The position numbers were made by a program, and so were the translations under genes. The notes beneath the pieces are model-generated. The model worked only from the letters and a program-made list of their open reading frames with translations, was not told the origin of the DNA and did not search any database. 64,000 nt of DNA. Source: Temnothorax longispinosus (lineage: Eukaryota > Arthropoda > Insecta > Hymenoptera > Formicidae). The stretch lies in the NCBI RefSeq assembly GCF_030848805.1, contig NC_092368.1:12061780-12125779 (forward strand), in the 5' to 3' direction. Position 1 is the first letter of the stretch. Each line of letters starts with the position of its first letter. This document shows, piece by piece, positions 50,106 through 61,588 of this stretch.

Positions 50106-50440
50106 TGATCTTGACCTTGATATATGTTGTCAAGGTCACCCTCCTGAGTGACCTTCAGAAGTTTTTAGCCGGCGGTCGTTATTCGTTAAAAAGTTATTAA
50201 CAAAAAAAGTTTGGAAAATATAGCATCGTGGTAATTATGCATAATAAAAAGTTATTAACAAAAAAAGTTTGGCGACCTCACCGATTTCAATGACCTTGAT
50301 ATATGTTGTCAAGGTCATGACCTCAAGTGACTTTCAAAATTTTTTACAAGGCGGTCGTTATTCGTTAAAAAGTTATTAACAAAAAAAGTTTGGCCACCTC
50401 ACCGATTTCAATGACCTTGATATATGTTGTCAATGTTGGT
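50106..50440. repeat. direct repeats with everted TCAAGGTCA sites
   Basis: TGACCTTGATATATGTTGTCAAGGTCA-type sites occur at 50112-50138 and 50291-50317, with a decayed one at 50412-50438. Between them GTTATTAACAAAAAAAGTTT recurs three times. The region matches the arms and interior of the element at 20472-21321, so it is a fragment cluster of that family. Confidence 0.8.
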
Positions 50441-51719
50441 TAGCTTAATTGTTACTCTTATTGTCTGCGTCTCTTTCTTACCAAGTATACATATTATATC
50501 TACTTTTCAGTTTTTGGTTAATGAGGTCGCCATTTTTTGACAATCAGCGTGAAGTTAGCTATTAGCAGTCCATACTTGTATAATAGGTACGTCAAAAGAT
50601 ACTTATATAGTCAAAGCGCAGCGCGGCGCTCACGAGAGGACTGATGTTTATACTGAACGAGGGCAATGGAGATTAAAAGTTATCTATAATTATCTTTATT
50701 TATAAAAGTACTGATCAAATATATAAAGTTATATTTTTAATAACATGAATAAAAAATATTTTATATATAAATTATATTTGTAAACAGTAAATTTACGAAT
50801 TTGAGTATACTTGCATCTAATTTATGCAAAATTAATTATCTTATTTCCGCAACTTGTAAATTTTGAACCAGTGCTGCAGTGAACAAAAACGTGGTTTCTA
50901 AATTGCTACTATTCAGCTTTACATAATGAGATTTGGAGTACCGTATCTTATAAGTAACTGCTTAGATTAGGCTTGTACTTTTTCATCCGCATTTCTCATC
51001 ATTGTGATCGAAGTTCAAATTGATATTGCAATGTGTCTTAGCATCATACCGTTCAAAAAGACAATTTATATCAGTAATCCAACTCTTCTACAAATTTCTG
51101 TATTTTCACCTATGTTATCAGAATTTGTAACAGAAATAAAATGATTAATTTTGGAATACCCTATATAAGAAACAGTATTGCTATTGCGTTATGTTTCTAA
51201 AAAAAATATTATCTTAAAAATACGAGTATCTTGTAAAATAGATAATCCATCTTCACTTATTTTGCGATTACGATCTTGACAATTTTGATATTTTTATAAT
51301 AAAAGAAAAAAGTTCCGAATTCGTGACAAATTGTGTGTCAATATATACAGCCTTACTTATATTGCCTGGCCTCAAAGTTACACGAGAGAAACATACTCAT
51401 TTTATTGAAATAAACATATATAGCGTTCGGAAAATATCTGAGAATGCAAAATAAGTGGAAATAATATATAATTAAGTGAGAGGTGTATCTTAGAGATAAA
51501 TAAAATAAAACTGGGCTTGTTTTTTAATAGAAAAATCTCAATAAGGATAACCAGATCAGTGTAATGCAGTAAACGTAGATGCCACTTATATCTTGATTGA
51601 AAAGAATAATAGAATAAATGTTTTGTTTTGTTCGCATATTTACAATATGCTATATTATCATGTGGATATTACCGGCTTCTATTGGCGACGAGAAGATTCG
51701 GGTGGTGTCCCCGGCAGAT
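50441..51719. other. AT-rich DNA, nothing recognised
   Basis: No supported gene, RNA or element boundary. Confidence 0.5.
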
Positions 51720-51841
51720 CCTAACAGCAAATGTATATTCTGAAAATATTCGGAGGATATCGTGAAGCATAAAATATTATAAGTATATTAAGTACATCCT
51801 TAGTATATTTTATAGATATACAGGATATTATTGCTGTTAGG
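51720..51841. mobile_element. 122-bp MITE (CCTAACAGCAA ends)
   Basis: CCTAACAGCAA (51720) pairs with TTGCTGTTAGG (to 51841). A related half copy is at 17958-18018. Confidence 0.8.
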
Positions 51842-52013
51842 GGAACTACTGTAAGTCAGACACTGTATTCCGTTGTGCTAGTAAACCACTTGCGACATGG
51901 AGGCAAAACACGAGAAAAAGAGGCGTATCATTACACATTGTTGTATCCCGCAGTGCAATGATTATTTGGGACAAAATATTTCGTTCCACAAGTGTCTGAC
52001 TTACAGTAGTTCC
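51842..52013 (+). mobile_element. 172-bp TIR element carrying half a THAP domain
   Basis: GGAACTACTGTAAGTC opens a perfect 23-bp inverted repeat (51842-51864 and 51991-52013). Just inside, an ATG at 51898 encodes MEAKHEKKRRIITHCCIPQC, then a Gly-Gln-Asn-rich stretch and SFHK: the first CxxxC half of a THAP zinc finger. The frame then enters the right TIR, so the C..H half is missing. It looks like an internal deletion of a THAP-transposase (P-like) element that kept its first coding exon. Its ends differ from the P element at 55131. No target duplication is visible. Confidence 0.75.
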
Positions 52014-52957
52014 GCGGGGGGCGCCACCGAAACTTCTCGCCAATATATTAACCTGCTTATCCTTATTATATTTATCTTAGAGGCGGAAATTTCACAACGG
52101 ATTGGTATATGTCATCAGAAACGATATTCCATCCACAGGATTCCATCGATACTTATATTCACAATTATGTACGAGGATTACGGTTCCAAAGGAATATTTA
52201 TATTTGTACGGGATACATTAAACTGTTTTTTAAACCAATATGTGTAATGCGAATTTAGAACTATTTTTTATTTTACACGTTATATCTCAAATACACATTA
52301 CATGCGCAGCTTCAATTTTATCCATGCCCTGTGATACGCGACGCCGTTTGATGGCTTACTAAATAAATAACTTTCCCTGCAAGAAATAAATGTATTAAAA
52401 TAAATTACCCAAAAATTGATTTCTCTGTCTCCAAAATTAAATGTCGATTCTACGAAACTAAAAGGTGTTTCAAATTATATCCCCTTTTCTTTTTTTTTTC
52501 TTTAGAATTATTTTATTATTCCGTCACTTTCAATTAATTCTTAGTGTAATGATTGTGTTTGGTTTTTCAACTGGACGTTGAATAAACTTTATTCTAAAGG
52601 ATCTATTTCTTTAATTACAGATTGTGCCTCAAGAGGGTTAAAAGAAATAGATACAAATAGACTGGACAAAAACACCGAGCGTTCTTCTCCGTATGCTTTG
52701 CTATATCTCTAATATCTGATGGTTTTATTGGATGTCTTAGCTGATCGGAAATGGAGTAGTGGATGTAGCGAAGCCTATAGGTAAGAATGCTCGGTGCACT
52801 CTAATCGTGACAGTGAGTACAAATGCACTGTGCATTAATGCACCCTGTATGTACACTGATTGTGAACCAGCGTATTTACGCGTTATGATTTTGTGCAACA
52901 ATTAGACATAAGATTTCAGGCTAAACTTAAGACGTCCTAAACTTACTTAAAACGACG
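52014..52957. other. no supported feature
   Basis: AT-rich sequence. Short open frames show no motif. Confidence 0.4.
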
Positions 52958-52969
52958 TCAGACAAGTTT

Positions 52970-53134
52970 GTGTTCCAAGCAGAAAATCACATAAACAAAT
53001 TGCTTCACTCGTGAGCAGTTGCGTTTTTCGTGTTTCTTCCTCATCGTCTCTTTAAATTCACGCCAGCACGCCATATGCGTTGGACTTTTCGGGCCCCATT
53101 CTAACGAAGGGATAAAGGCTGCCTTAAACATCTG
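52970..53134 (-). CDS. possible exon, unknown protein
   Basis: On the minus strand a good acceptor (TTTTCTTTTTGCAG) precedes an open frame beginning MFKAAFIPSLEWGPKSPTHM and rich in Trp, Lys and Arg (ACWREFKETMRKKHEK), with a stop near 52970. The composition could fit a small DNA-binding segment, but no family is recognised and no partner exon was found. It could equally be chance. Confidence 0.25.
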
Positions 53135-53499
53135 CAAAAAGAAAATATATTGCACGAAAACATTCGAATATTTAAACAGAAATTGAATTCAGAAGATAGA
53201 CCCTCATCCTCTTTCCCTCCTCCATAATTCAAAATCCTCAGTATCCTTCTTTTGTTTTCATTTTATCTTTTATTTACTGAGAGGAAAAACTTAAATTACA
53301 ATATATAGTCAATCGTTAATAAATAATATTCAGTACAGATATATTAGGTGTGTAAATTAATTCGGTGCCTTATTATAACTCCATTTTATGATTATGAACT
53401 TTCTCGCCCCTTTGTAACTGTTTGCAAATGTGGATTTCTTACATTTGCAAAATATCATACGCCGTGACAAAACAGACAATAAAACTTCATAAAACAGTA

Positions 53500-53868
53500 A
53501 TGAACATGATAACGTGCGAAAAGCAGCATTTGTGGCACTGCATATTTTTTCACATTTCAATTAAAAAAGAATACTGCTGAAGCCGCAGAAATAATTTGTT
53601 CTGCTCTGGGTAATATGAAAGTAATATGGAAGTAATATGAAGGTAATATGGGTAATGCAATCTATATGTGCAAAAAATGGTATCAGAGTTTTCGGAACTA
53701 GATCATTTTACAGTACGACAATATATATGTTCGGCCGTACTACAAAGACGACAAAGGATGTCACACACATCTAGATTTTAGACTGGAAAATTCTCCCTTA
53801 TATGCTCCGAATTATTCATTAGACTTAGCCCTGTCAGATTACCATTTGTTTCGGTCGCTCCAGCATTC
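53500..53868 (+). pseudogene. mariner transposase remnant, left part
   Basis: 53540-53600 reads HFNxKKEYC-like mariner N-terminal text with stops. 53780-53868 reads PLYAPNYSLDLALSDYHLFR, the region around the third catalytic Asp of mariner transposases (usual form YSPDLAPSDYHLF). The frame breaks at 53868, where element X begins. Much of the middle, including the first catalytic residues, is deleted. Confidence 0.75.
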
Positions 53869-54239
53869 CCTTACGGAAAGAAACTACAGCGGATTACAGA
53901 AAATTATATTACAGGAACTACATAAAAGTATTACACGAAATTACAGACTGAAGTATTGTAATATACTGTAATATTTTCGTACTATACGCTCGGATTACAG
54001 GAAAATATTACAGGAAAATAGCCTGTATTCTGTCATTTAGTAGCTCCCGCTTGATTTTAGAGAATTTTCCTCTGAAATACAGTCTCAAGAAGATATTTTA
54101 AAATCTAGAGGAATATCCTCTAACCATGAGACACTAAACTTAAGATTGCAGTCTCCTAATACTAGAGGACACTGATTTCCGATATTCACCCGGCATAAAA
54201 AAAATATTTTTTTCGAAATTTTATTACTATTTTATAACT

Positions 54240-54458
54240 AAATTTGTTTCTTAAGATGCAGTCTATGATTATAAATATTTTCTTGTATTTGAAAAACCTT
54301 ACCTTGGTGGGATTCGAACTCGGGACCTCTGGATCGTGAGCCAACTGCCTTACGTGGTAGACTACTTCTTAATTTGATGTAAGTGTTATATATAGTCTAC
54401 ATATGTCATAACCAGCGCAAATATATAATTTTTCAAAAATCATCTTAAGAAACAAATT
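54240..54458 (-). mobile_element. TIR element enclosing a tRNA-like segment, copy 2
   Basis: Same sequence as 10854-11072 with few differences: AATTTGTTTCTTAAGATG ends, and a minus-strand B-box GAGTTCGAATCCCACC preceded by GTAAGGCAGTTGGCTC. Sequence shared with copy 1 also extends about 70 bp upstream (from GATTTCCGATATT). Confidence 0.7.
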
Positions 54459-54792
54459 TCCCCACTTATCAGTAGAATATTTTTTTTGTGAATATCTTGC
54501 CGATATTACAGGATAATAATAGCCTGTAATATCACTGTGGAATTATAGGAAAATAATCTGTAGTGTATAATTATAATATATATAAGAAAAATATATATTT
54601 ATATGATGTCAAAATGGCGAATACCCTGTATACACACTGATACTTTATATTTTTTATATTTATTTACTTATAAAATATGAAATTAAAAAATAATAAAATG
54701 TGGTTAAAAAGTGATACATTAAATCTAATAAATTTCAAACAATATTTATAGAAATAATTTATATACAGCTGCATTGAAGTAAAAGTATACTA

Positions 54793-54956
54793 TATATGGA
54801 GGGGTAAAAACCACAGTGGTGTAACTCAAATTTTTAAAAATCTTTTCTTGTGTGCATAGATGCAATCTGTACAATATATAAATTGCATCTATGCGCATGA
54901 GAAAATATTTTTAAAAATTTGACTTACACCACTGTTGTTTTTACCCCTCCATATAT
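54793..54956. mobile_element. 164-bp palindromic MITE
   Basis: TATATATGGAGGGGTAAAAA pairs with TTTTTACCCCTCCATATATG. The stem continues through ACAGTGGTGTAA and ATTTTTAAAAAT. The loop holds a second small inverted repeat, TAGATGCAAT / ATTGCATCTA. Confidence 0.85.
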
Positions 54957-55122
54957 GAGGCTCGCTGTTTCAAATTTCATGGATTACTGGTAGCATTACG
55001 TTTAATACACGCGTGTAGTAGTGTATTACACATTTTGTAGATTACATGTGTAGTCTACTACACAAGTCACTTACCATACGTGTAGTATGTTACACATATA
55101 ATGGATTACACGTGTAGTCTAC

Positions 55123-55130
55123 TACACAAG
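55123..55130. repeat. P element target-site duplication, left
   Basis: TACACAAG, identical to 62609-62616. Eight base pairs is the P-element duplication length. Confidence 0.9.
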
Positions 55131-55452
55131 CATTGAACTATAACCATACTGGAAGGAGCACTGCCATACCCCCACCACGGTTCTTCACGATCCGAGAGGG
55201 ATAGTTGAACGGGTACTGTGTTGTCTCTTTCTAACGTAAACTACCATGACTGAAAACATTCGCCTCGACACGTACACAAAGACGCTGTATCTATTCGTGT
55301 CGTGCGACGCACGAGTGTTCAATCCTGGCATTTCTGGTCTCGACTCGTCGTATGTACATGTGTACACATACATATTCGTATATATGTGTGTGTATTTACA
55401 TCACTTACATGCGTTGTGCAGTGCGTGTGAGATGTGCAGCGCGCGATCCAAA

Positions 55453-55523
55453 ATGGGGAAAAAATGCTGCATAAAAACTTGTTTTAATACAGTAGATAAG
55501 AATCCGTATGTGTCATTACACAG
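55453..55523 (+). CDS. P transposase exon 1, THAP start
   Basis: ATG in good context (CCAAAATGG). It encodes MGKKCCIKTCFNT...YVSLH, the first zinc-binding CxxxC pair of a THAP DNA-binding domain. The donor is CACAG|GTAATA, phase 2. Confidence 0.8.
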
Positions 55524-55730
55524 GTAATAAAGTTTATATAATGTTCAGATAATACAAATTTCTAAATGATATTTAAAAAATGTCGAAATAACGTCTAAAA
55601 AACATGAAACTTTTTTATACATTTTGGAGACGTCTTTTAGAATAAATTTGTACTCTGGTTTATTAAATTTATTGTTTGTAGTATAATTTATAAGTTTTAC
55701 ACATGATGTATATTATGGGTCATATTACAG

Positions 55731-55968
55731 TTCGCCTTTTTGTAGATTTCCACGTAAGGATACTCTTCAATATAACAAATGGTTGCAAGCAATTCCACCA
55801 GACTTAATCACATTACAACGTAATATATATATTTGTTGTACGCATTTTTGTGAAAACTCCTTTCAACCATCCACACCAACAGGAAAGAATATATTAAAAG
55901 AAGATGCAATTCCTTCAATTTTTTACTCAGGATCTGAAGATGCAAGAGACGAAAATAATATATTCGAT
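55731..55968 (+). CDS. P transposase exon 2, rest of THAP domain
   Basis: The acceptor is ATATTACAG. It encodes FCRFPRKDTLQYNKWLQAI, the YICCTHF C..H zinc ligands, and EDAIPSIF, the AVPTIF-like box that closes THAP domains. A GT donor at 55969 joins in phase with the next exon. Without splicing the frame would stop at 55993. THAP directs P transposase to its internal DNA sites. Confidence 0.8.
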
Positions 55969-56057
55969 GTGTGTTATAATACTTTGAAAATATAATATAT
56001 TTATTTTATTATATTTAATTTTATAAGTAAAAATTATATACTAATACTATATTTCAG

Positions 56058-56111
56058 AATTTTACACGTGAAGCAGAGAAGACTATGTCACAAGGACAAA
56101 TATGTGAAACG
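56058..56111 (+). CDS. P transposase exon 3, linker
   Basis: The acceptor is TATTTCAG and the donor is GAAACG|GTACAC. It encodes NFTREAEKTMSQGQICET, 18 codons, phase 0 on both sides. Small, so less certain than its neighbours. Confidence 0.5.
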
Positions 56112-56182
56112 GTACACATAAATAATAATTTTCATTATCTTAATATTTCTTTCACTTTATAAAAGTTGAAATTTTATTCCAG

Positions 56183-56281
56183 GCAATAAAACGGGCATCT
56201 GTGGATATAAGTACTCAAGTTTCTCCTAAGAAACAAAGGATATTAGAAAAGAATACGCAATTACAGAGGAAAGTGCATATA
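56183..56281 (+). CDS. P transposase exon 4, coiled coil, interrupted
   Basis: The acceptor is TTATTCCAG. It encodes AIKRASVDISTQVSPKKQ and RILEKNTQLQRKVHI, a heptad-like Leu/Ile pattern suited to the dimerising leucine zipper that follows THAP in P transposase. It is cut at 56281 by the inserted TA-flanked element and resumes at 58860. Confidence 0.65.
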
Positions 56282-58857
56282 GCCCAGTAAAATGACAAAA
56301 TTTGGAGGAAATAATACTGACTGGGCTGAAACTTTGTAAACAGGCTTGTTTTAGGGTACTATTTAACATATTAAAAGTCCCCATGTGTAGACGCTACGTT
56401 GCGGGCAGGGGAGAGTCCAAAAGGTCCAAAAAATTAGTTTTTCGCAAATAACTCGGAAAATATCAACTTTACGGAAATTTATGTAGATATTAAAATTGTA
56501 GCTTACAAAATTCCGCACAATTTCGTTTTTTATTCAAGTCTGTACGACCAAATGGAGCAGAGATAGAATTTTTTTAAACATCGGTAGTTTTGCAACGCAA
56601 CAAAAACGCGTACGCGCGTCGCGCATTTTTCGCTAATATCTCGAAAATGGACTCTTAAATCGAAAAATGTTTTAAATAAAAGTAGTAGAGAATCTAATTA
56701 CGAACAATTTCGTTTTTTATTCATTTCTGTACGGTCCAAATTCGCCGAGTTATTAATTAAACGACAATTTTATTTTATGTTGATAATAGATGTTTTGCAT
56801 GTAAAAATCAGTATTAACTCTGAAAGTATAGGTCGTACACATATAGTATGTATAATGAAAGTTAAAGAGAATAAAAATTTTGAACATGTTGATGTATGCA
56901 TGAATCCATTTTGGTAAAGATAGCTTGAAGTTAAGAGCAAAAACATGAAAAAATGTTATTTTTTAGTGCATTTTGGAAAATAACTTTTTCTAATTAGTTG
57001 GAGGCAGTAATGTTATGTATTTTTCTTGAAGATATTTTAATTATCTTTAAAATGAGACGTCGTAGACCTTTTTTCATTGAAACGTTGATGAATTACAGGT
57101 GTTTAAATATTGAAGAAAAAAAATCAATTTTTGTTAAATTAACATTTTAGTCCAAAAATATATGGATAATAATTTTTCAAAAATTTATTTTACCTTGTTT
57201 TCATTACTTCATATATATATGAACGTGCTGGAGTAGTATAAGTCCTTCGCAAAGTATGTTTTATTTAAAAAAAAAGTTCATGAATATTGCTGTATTTTTG
57301 ATAAATTGTGGAAAAATTGCATTATCATTCCTTTTTTTGTAAATATCTCCGTTTCTATTAACTTTACGAAAAAACTTCAAGAGACCGAAATTAAAGCTGA
57401 CAAAATTTCCTATAAAATAGAGTTTATGACATGTAATTTTGAATGCATTGTGATGGGAAACTGGCGTTTCAAAAGACATGTAAGTTTACGTATGTAGCAG
57501 ATCATCACTATAAGTCGCCTGAAATGATGAAAAAACGTGTCCTTAACATTTTTCTGTACCTATTGAAGTGTCGGAAGTTATTCTTGGGGTCTTTCTGAAT
57601 CGTTTGGTACTAGGCCGATATTTTTAGGGCCGATAGTTCTGTACATAGGTATTAAAGATTGAGAAGAGTCCGAAGTCGGTATGCGGCGCGCGGCGTGGCA
57701 AACACGTTACGACTCGTTTTATTTAAAAAATCATAACTCACTAACAAATTGACGAAGCTTAATGATTAAACACGCAAATTAAAGCTAAAAGTAGTGCGAA
57801 TGAGAAAAAAATATGAGATAATTATTAATTAAATAAGAATACTTAATTTCGTCGCCGCAAATTTGGTAATTTTTAAATGGTACAGAAGGACTTTAAGGAC
57901 TTAAAGAATGCTAGAAAAAGAATTTTTGAATAAGAAAAAACGAATTTGAAGTGTGACAGATATTTTTTATGTAAAAAAATTAATTTATTATTTATTATTA
58001 TTATTATTATTAATATTATTATTATTATTTATTGTTTATTATTATTATTATTTATTTATTATTTATTTTTAATTTTTTTATTAATTTATTAATTTATTAA
58101 TTTTTTTTATTTTTTTTCTTAAATTAATAGCATGTAAATGCAAATCAAATTGCACCGGGTCATGTGGCTGCAAAAAGGCAGGGTTAAGATGTTCTGACCT
58201 CTGTGCTAATTGCAAACAGAACGGCTGCCTAAATATGTTCGTATCTGACGAAATGAGCGATTCCGAATCGGATGAAGACTATTCAAATAGTGCAAATGAA
58301 GAAGAAGAAGAAGAAGATTAACAACTAATTTCCATCGTATCTCTTCTATGGCGGTTATAAATTATTTAAATATTCATATTTCCTCGATTTTTCACTGTAC
58401 AGAAATGAATAAAACACGAAATTGTTCATAATTAGATTCTCTACAACTGTTATTTAAAACATTTTTCGATTCAAAAGTCCATTTTCGAGATATTAGCAAA
58501 AAATGCGCGAAGCACGTACGCGTTTTTGTTGCGTTGCAAAACTACCGATGTTTAAAAAAATTCTATCTCTGCTTTATTTGGTCGTACAAACTTGAATAAA
58601 AAACGAAATTGTGCGGAATTTTGTAAGCTACAATTTTGATATCTACATAAATATCCGTAAAGTTGATATTTTCCGAGTTATTTGCGAAAAACTAATTTTT
58701 TGGACCTTTTGGACCCTCCCCTGCCCGCAACGTAGCGTCTACACGTGGGGACTTTTAATATGTTGAATAGTATCCTAAAACAAGCCTGTTTACAAAGTTT
58801 CAGCCCAGTCAGTATTATTTCCTCCAAATCGACAAATTTCGAGTCATTTTACTGGGC
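56282..58857 (+). mobile_element. 2.6-kb long-TIR element inside the P element
   Basis: GCCCAGTAAAATGAC and GTCATTTTACTGGGC mark the ends, flanked by TA (56280-56281 and 58858-58859). The arms are about 470 bp each (to about 56760 and from about 58390) and share GACGCTACGTTGC, TTTTTCGATT and CGTACGCG. The middle has a TTATTATT microsatellite (57985-58110) and a Cys-rich exon (58131-58321). It looks like an internally deleted copy of an autonomous element. Class unknown. Confidence 0.8.
58131..58321 (+). CDS. Cys-rich (CXC-like) last exon of nested element
   Basis: The acceptor TTAAATTAATAG precedes a frame reading CKCKSNCTGSCGCKKAGLRC, then SDLCANCKQNGCLN and an acidic Ser/Glu tail ending in TAA. 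The spacing C-x-C-x3-C-x3-C-x-C-x5-C resembles CXC (tesmin/TSO1-like) modules found at the C-termini of some transposon proteins. It is probably the final exon of the missing transposase. Upstream exons were not identified. Confidence 0.55.
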
Positions 58858-58859
58858 TA

Positions 58860-58984
58860 ATATATTACAACAACGTTTACGTCGTCGAGAGCTAACCATT
58901 ACTACAATGCGTAATCTTATAGACACATTGAAAACAAATAATATGCATAATTCGGATCTCGAACAGGTAAATGAGCAATTTTGA
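58860..58984 (+). pseudogene. P transposase segment before the catalytic ORF
   Basis: The frame continues the coiled-coil region: LQQRLRRRELTITTMRNLID, then NMHNSDLEQ. It ends in TGA at 58982, overlapping by 14 bp the start of the catalytic ORF in another frame. Either a one-base indel or an unusual splice separates them, so intact full-length transposase is doubtful. Confidence 0.65.
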
Positions 58985-61061
58985 TGGTTTAAAATTAGAG
59001 CTTATTTTAAATGAGTATAGGAATCAAAATGTTGAAAAATCACGGAGGCGGTATACACCACACATGAAACAATTCGCTTTAACACTACATTTTTATAGTC
59101 CTAAAGCGTATGAGTTTCTTCGAGAAACACTATTTCTTCCTCATCCATCAATGTTACGTAAGTGGTTGAGCAATTACAAATGTAATGTTGGCTTTTTAAC
59201 AGAGGTTTTTGAATATTTACAAACAGAAGTGCCAAAGAAACATTTCTTGAAAGATGTTGCTTTAATATTTGATTCGATGGCTATACGGTCACAAATTGTA
59301 CCTGATCCTAATAATGATAAAAACGTGGGTTTTGTTGATTTCGGTGGTATCTTAAGTGATAATTCTACAGATATGGCTACAGAAGCTTTAGTTTTCCAAA
59401 TTGTCTCGTACACTGATAAATTTAAATGTCCAATAGCATATTTTTATATTAATAAAATTAATGCAAACATTCAAACACAGTTAATTAAATCTGCTATTGT
59501 CAAACTGTATGAAGTAGGTGTAACAGTACGTTCCATAACATGTGATGGGACTAGAACCAATCTTTCAACTTTCGAATTACTTGGGTGTAACATTTCTGGT
59601 GATAACATGAAAAGTTATTTTGAACATCCACTTAATAAGTCAAACATTTACTGCATATTAGATCCATGTCATATGCTTAAACTTGCACGAAATGCCTTTG
59701 CAGAGTCAAATATGATATCAGACCTTGGTTCAATCTCATTCAATTATATAGAAAAATTACACGCGCTTCAAGAAGTAGCAGATTTGAAACTTGCTAATAA
59801 GTTAAGTCATAAGCATATTTATTTTAAAGATAATAAAATGAATGTACGTCTAGCAGCACAAGTATTAAGTAACTCTGTTGCTGACTCCACTGACTTTCTC
59901 AGAATAAGCGGACATAAAGATTTTCAAGGTAGTGAAGCAACAACCAAGTTCATCCGTATTATTGATAGATTATTCGACATAATGAATTCACGAAACAGTT
60001 TTGGTACAGGTTTTAAGTCACCAATGATGATAAATAACTTACAAATAATTAAGCAAATTTTCGATGATAGCATGACATTCATTTCAAGTATAAAAATAGA
60101 TGACAAAAATATTTTTCTCCATTCGCGACGTACTTTTGCAGTAGGATTTAAAATGAATACTGAAAGTTATTATAATTTAGCATGTGATTTACTGAACAGA
60201 AAAGAGGAACCTTTGAAATATTTGTTGACATACAAGTGTTCTCAGGATCACATAGAATTATTTTTTTCATGCATAAGAAGACGTGGTGGATGGAACGACA
60301 ATCCTAATGTCTTACAGTTTAAATGGGCTTTGCGGCAACTTTTGTTTAATAATGCTGTTCGTGCTAGTGTGAACGCCAATTGTTTAGGTGATACTTCCGA
60401 AACGTGCTCCATATTGCAATTTCGAAAACCGACCCGTGTTACACATGATTATGATACAAACCAAAATTCAGAGGAATCAGAAGCATTTTTAAATCTAGCA
60501 AATGATATAAAGCTTTCATGTATACAAGAAAATATTTTGTATTATATAGCTGGTACTATAGTTCGTACATTATTAAAGGAAATAAATTGCCATCATTGTG
60601 CAAAAATTTTAATTGAAAAGGAAGTGGCAATGTGTGATAATATTCATAATTATACAGTAGATATTATGAAATATAACTCATTTACACATTTTGTAAATCG
60701 CGGAAAACTGTGTTATCCGTCAAGTGCAGTTTTTAAAATTGTGGAAACTGTAGAGAGAGCATTTAAAACAGAATTAATGTTTCGTGGTATGCAAGAAACA
60801 AATTTTAAACAAAACATTGTGATGAATACTATACAAACGTTATTGCCAAACATAAAAACAATGTTTACACCTGAACATCCTATAATGGACAATACAGGAG
60901 ACGAAGATCTTCACGAGACTCAAATAGTTAAAATAATAGCATGGAAATATATCAAACTTCGTATTTTAACTTATTGCAAAAAAGCAACAGAGCGCCATTT
61001 AAAAAAACGTGGTACAAGTAGGGCAAAGTTGCACAAGACAATTTTATTCTACCATGTATAA
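58971..61061 (+). CDS. P-element transposase catalytic region, 696 codons
   Basis: P transposase is a GTP-using cut-and-paste enzyme with an RNase H-like fold. The frame is intact over 2.1 kb. Landmarks are HMKQFALTLHFYSPKAYEFL, IFDSMAIRSQ with the likely first catalytic Asp, VDFGG, TEALVFQIVSYTDKFKCPIA, TCDGTRTNL, ILDPCHMLKLARNAF with the second Asp, and DHIELFFSCIRRRGGWNDNP with the likely catalytic Glu. This matches P and THAP9 in order and spacing as I recall them. The ATG at 58971 is inside the protein of relatives, so the true start is upstream. A stop follows FYHV at 61059. Confidence 0.9.
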   Translation: MSNFDGLKLELILNEYRNQNVEKSRRRYTPHMKQFALTLHFYSPKAYEFLRETLFLPHPSMLRKWLSNYKCNVGFLTEVFEYLQTEVPKKHFLKDVALIFDSMAIRSQIVPDPNNDKNVGFVDFGGILSDNSTDMATEALVFQIVSYTDKFKCPIAYFYINKINANIQTQLIKSAIVKLYEVGVTVRSITCDGTRTNLSTFELLGCNISGDNMKSYFEHPLNKSNIYCILDPCHMLKLARNAFAESNMISDLGSISFNYIEKLHALQEVADLKLANKLSHKHIYFKDNKMNVRLAAQVLSNSVADSTDFLRISGHKDFQGSEATTKFIRIIDRLFDIMNSRNSFGTGFKSPMMINNLQIIKQIFDDSMTFISSIKIDDKNIFLHSRRTFAVGFKMNTESYYNLACDLLNRKEEPLKYLLTYKCSQDHIELFFSCIRRRGGWNDNPNVLQFKWALRQLLFNNAVRASVNANCLGDTSETCSILQFRKPTRVTHDYDTNQNSEESEAFLNLANDIKLSCIQENILYYIAGTIVRTLLKEINCHHCAKILIEKEVAMCDNIHNYTVDIMKYNSFTHFVNRGKLCYPSSAVFKIVETVERAFKTELMFRGMQETNFKQNIVMNTIQTLLPNIKTMFTPEHPIMDNTGDEDLHETQIVKIIAWKYIKLRILTYCKKATERHLKKRGTSRAKLHKTILFYHV

Positions 61062-61537
61062 TTAATTTACTTTAAAACAATTATTTCTGTTTAATTTCTT
61101 TTCAGTTTTATTTGAGTTTCGTATATGTTTTATTTACATTTCTTTATATTTTATTTATCCATAATATATATATCTATGTATTTAAGTTTCATAGATATTG
61201 TCAAATATTTTGTTTGTGTACATCGTTTTACTAAAAGATGTATCAATGTGTTGAAACTTGAAACGTATTTGTTTTTATTGTGCGTTTTGTTAAAACGTAT
61301 ATGTACAGAGTTTATATACATAAATGTTTAATTAATGTATAATCACTTGCTAAAAGATTGCAATATACTTTAATTGTTTGTACAATTATTTTCGGCATAT
61401 TATAATCGGACGAACTTTTTATTTAACATATTTTTTGATAGTCATAAAAACAAAATGTGTTTTAATCTATTAGCAACTGACTGACTAATGGTACGTACAA
61501 AGTTTTGTTTATGCGAATAGCGATAGTATATTAATTA

Positions 61538-61539
<2 letters not shown>

Positions 61540-61585
<46 letters not shown>
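61540..61585. repeat. (TA)n microsatellite
   Basis: A TA run hosting the second 213-bp MITE. The right side continues TATATATATATAGAGAGAG. Confidence 0.95.
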
Positions 61586-61588
<3 letters not shown>

